IMG/VR virus record: IMGVR_UViG_3300010151_000040
Span: 1-38,351 of that record
Strand: one strand, 5' to 3'
DNA from: a virus
Length of the DNA stretch: 38,351 nt
The notes beneath the pieces are model-generated. The model did no database searches. It was not told where the DNA came from and worked only from the letters and a program-made list of their open reading frames with translations. The first letter of the stretch is position 1. Every line of letters starts with the position of its first letter. The position numbers and the translations under genes are program-made. This document shows, one piece after another, positions 37,650-38,351 of the stretch.

Positions 37650-37667
37650 AAGGTCGTTATTGACCTT
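37650..37667 (-). promoter_or_regulatory. Leader hairpin before the start of the 147-aa gene
   Basis: AAGGTC (37650-37655) and GACCTT (37662-37667) form a perfect 6-bp stem with a six-base loop, two bases after the tRNA-like element and about 12 bases before the AAGGAG binding site. Likely part of the same leader structure. Confidence 0.5.
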
Positions 37668-37669
37668 GA

Positions 37670-37714
37670 GGCTTGGTAGAGATTCGAACTCTAGATCCCA
37701 AAAAAAACCAAACC
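37670..37714 (-). ncRNA. tRNA acceptor/T-arm-like minihelix in a 5' leader
   Basis: On the minus strand GGTTTGG (37714-37708) pairs with CCAAGCC (37676-37670), 7 bp with one G-U. It encloses a 14-base linker (eight Ts, then GGGATC) and TAGAG-TTCGAAT-CTCTA (37693-37677), a perfect 5-bp T stem with a canonical T loop. No D or anticodon arm exists; the 3' end reads U-CAA, not CCA. It looks like half a tRNA or the tRNA-like part of tmRNA. Alternative: a phage attachment core copied from a tRNA 3' end. Confidence 0.45.
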
Positions 37715-37733
37715 TAAACAAACTAAATTAAAT

Positions 37734-37761
37734 TGTATAATTTAGTGAGTATTTTTAACAA
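37734..37761 (-). promoter_or_regulatory. Candidate promoter for the 147-aa gene
   Basis: On the minus strand TTGTTA (37761-37756), 16 bases, TATACA (37739-37734). Transcription would begin near 37727, about 13 bases before the tRNA-like element, so the leader of about 100 nt would consist mainly of that structure. Sequence inference. Confidence 0.4.
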
Positions 37762-37828
37762 GCAAGAAAATGACCAAAAAGAAACAATTACAAAAAGACT
37801 TGGAAGAAATATTTCTTGAAATAGAAAT

Positions 37829-38011
37829 TTAATTGCTCTCATCTTTTCCCCAAACCATTTGTTCAAAGTACGCATTATTTCTTGAGACAGATTCCCAAAA
37901 AAGAATATCAGAAGCTTGTATTAATATTTTTTTCTGATCTTCTGTTAAATTTTCAGAATCATTTTTAACAATATCCTCTATTGAGGCTTGAGTATTTCTT
38001 AAAGCATCCAT
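37829..38011 (-). CDS. Hypothetical acidic 60-aa protein
   Basis: Reads MDALRNTQASIEDIVKNDSE then NLTEDQKKILIQASDILFWE. Acidic and helical, ending FEQMVWGKDESN. No family recognised. It follows the 43-aa GTG gene with a three-base gap region and belongs to the unit that starts at the divergent region (position 368 in the circular map). Confidence 0.55.
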   Translation of the reverse strand: MDALRNTQASIEDIVKNDSENLTEDQKKILIQASDILFWESVSRNNAYFEQMVWGKDESN

Positions 38012-38143
38012 TTAGTTATTCTCCCAAGTTTGAATTATTTCTTCTATTTCATTTTTGATAATTTTAGCTTCTTCATTATCTTGTAATGAGTCTAGAAATT
38101 TAGTTACTGACTCTAGCATATCTAAAGAATAATCGATAATCAC
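38012..38143 (-). CDS. Small acidic protein (43 aa), complete copy
   Basis: GTG start at 38143 sharing a base with the stop of the preceding gene (TAGTG) and preceded by GGGGGGTG. Reads VIIDYSLDMLESVTKFLDSL then QDNEEAKIIKNEIEEIIQTW. Acidic helices; likely a small coiled-coil protein. The left window edge shows the first 22 codons of an identical copy (1-66). Confidence 0.55.
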   Translation of the reverse strand: MIIDYSLDMLESVTKFLDSLQDNEEAKIIKNEIEEIIQTWENN

Positions 38144-38351
38144 TATTTCACCCCCCTTAATTTTAATTGCTCTTTAAATTTAAACAATTGATCAGTCAAT
38201 GAATTGTTAATATCTAAAACCATATCCTTATCTTCTGCCATATCTTTCAATTCTCCAAGATGAGTATCGGAAGTTTGGAAATTAATATCATTAATCGAGT
38301 CATTTATGCTAGATAATTCACTAGAATAGTTAAACAAGATCGCGTGTTCTA
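38078..38351. repeat. Right copy of imperfect terminal direct repeat
   Basis: Counterpart of 1-274, same length, 13 mismatches. The gene order on the two sides continues correctly if the copies are overlaid, which gives a circular map of about 38,077 bp. Confidence 0.9.
38143..38351 (-). CDS. Diverged copy of the 100-aa helical protein, 5' end cut by window edge
   Basis: Homologue of the gene at 66-368; the start lies beyond the right edge. An internal ATG at 38337 matches only the second part of the protein. In the shared 64 residues it differs at 7 sites from the left copy. If the ends are the same locus in two strains, this is an allele of that gene; if not, a tandem paralogue. Confidence 0.6.
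   Translation of the reverse strand, partial: EHAILFNYSSELSSINDSINDINFQTSDTHLGELKDMAEDKDMVLDINNSLTDQLFKFKEQLKLRGVK

Larger units (their letters stand above)
37625..37828. other. Gene-free leader region with tRNA-like element
   Basis: Between two minus-strand genes. It holds a candidate promoter (37734-37761), a tRNA acceptor/T-arm-like element (37670-37714), a hairpin AAGGTC/GACCTT (37650-37667) and the AAGGAG binding site of the next gene. A 20-codon plus-strand frame (37770-37832) is probably chance. Confidence 0.6.

Noticed and set aside
37625-37760. Complete tRNA gene on the minus strand
   Set aside because: T arm and acceptor-like stems are present, but no D arm, anticodon arm or CCA end is found within about 80 bases upstream.
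1-38351. Temperate lifestyle
   Set aside because: No integrase, excisionase or CI/Cro-type repressor recognised. The tRNA-like element alone is not enough to claim an attachment site.

Overview
The window looks like a near-complete genome of a tailed double-stranded DNA phage with a siphovirus layout. It has terminase, portal, HK97-type coat, neck genes, a tail tube protein, a frameshifted tail assembly chaperone and an 842-residue tape measure. The DNA is A+T rich, about one third G+C by eye. The two ends (1-274 and 38078-38351) carry the same sequence at about 95% identity. This suggests a circularly permuted or circular assembly of roughly 38.08 kb whose ends were not collapsed. No integrase, CI-like repressor, DNA polymerase, primase, canonical tRNA or CRISPR array is visible. 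The host is not directly shown. However, the large tail protein carries a Cys-rich DCAGECGG-type segment and a dockerin-like calcium-binding repeat pair. I associate such modules with secreted proteins of uncultured marine bacteria, notably Marinimicrobia (SAR406), so a marine host of that kind is an inference.

Layout. All late genes lie on the plus strand from 635 to 25216: terS, a small basic peptide, terL, portal, a morphogenesis protein, scaffold, major capsid, then a lysis-like cassette (transglycosylase, small membrane proteins, a calcineurin-type phosphoesterase). Three beta-rich virion proteins, the neck proteins, tail tube, G/GT chaperone, tape measure, a Zn-ribbon protein, a 1331-residue hub/adhesin and three more distal tail proteins follow, the last two being tandem paralogues. 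All early genes lie on the minus strand, read from 368 leftwards across the join and then from 38143 down to 25235. The distal part of this strand (31517 to 25235) is a DNA metabolism operon: Cas4/RecB-like exonuclease, a second PD-(D/E)XK-like protein, a Rad52-like annealing protein, an SSB-like protein, a C5 cytosine methyltransferase, a DnaB helicase and a RuvC-like resolvase. The proximal part (36939 to 31808) is about twenty very small, tightly overlapping genes. Many are Zn-finger or single-helix membrane microproteins, probably for host takeover.

Control. The late and early blocks diverge from a 266-bp gene-free region (369-634). It holds five AACGT boxes, three of them as ATTAACGT between the inferred late start site and the terS start codon. 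The blocks converge at 25217-25234, flanked by two perfect hairpins. Two inferred early promoters (near 31690 and 37050) both have a TGAGAC inverted-repeat element over or between their -35 and -10 boxes. Strong intrinsic terminators at 31763-31795 and 37125-37160 separate the early units.

Most unusual signals: a tRNA acceptor/T-arm-like minihelix in the leader of the gene at 37181-37624; a structured gene-free interval at 28391-28556; strong CTAG enrichment in the early microgene block against near absence in the tail genes; and the Cys-rich plus dockerin C-terminus of the tail hub.
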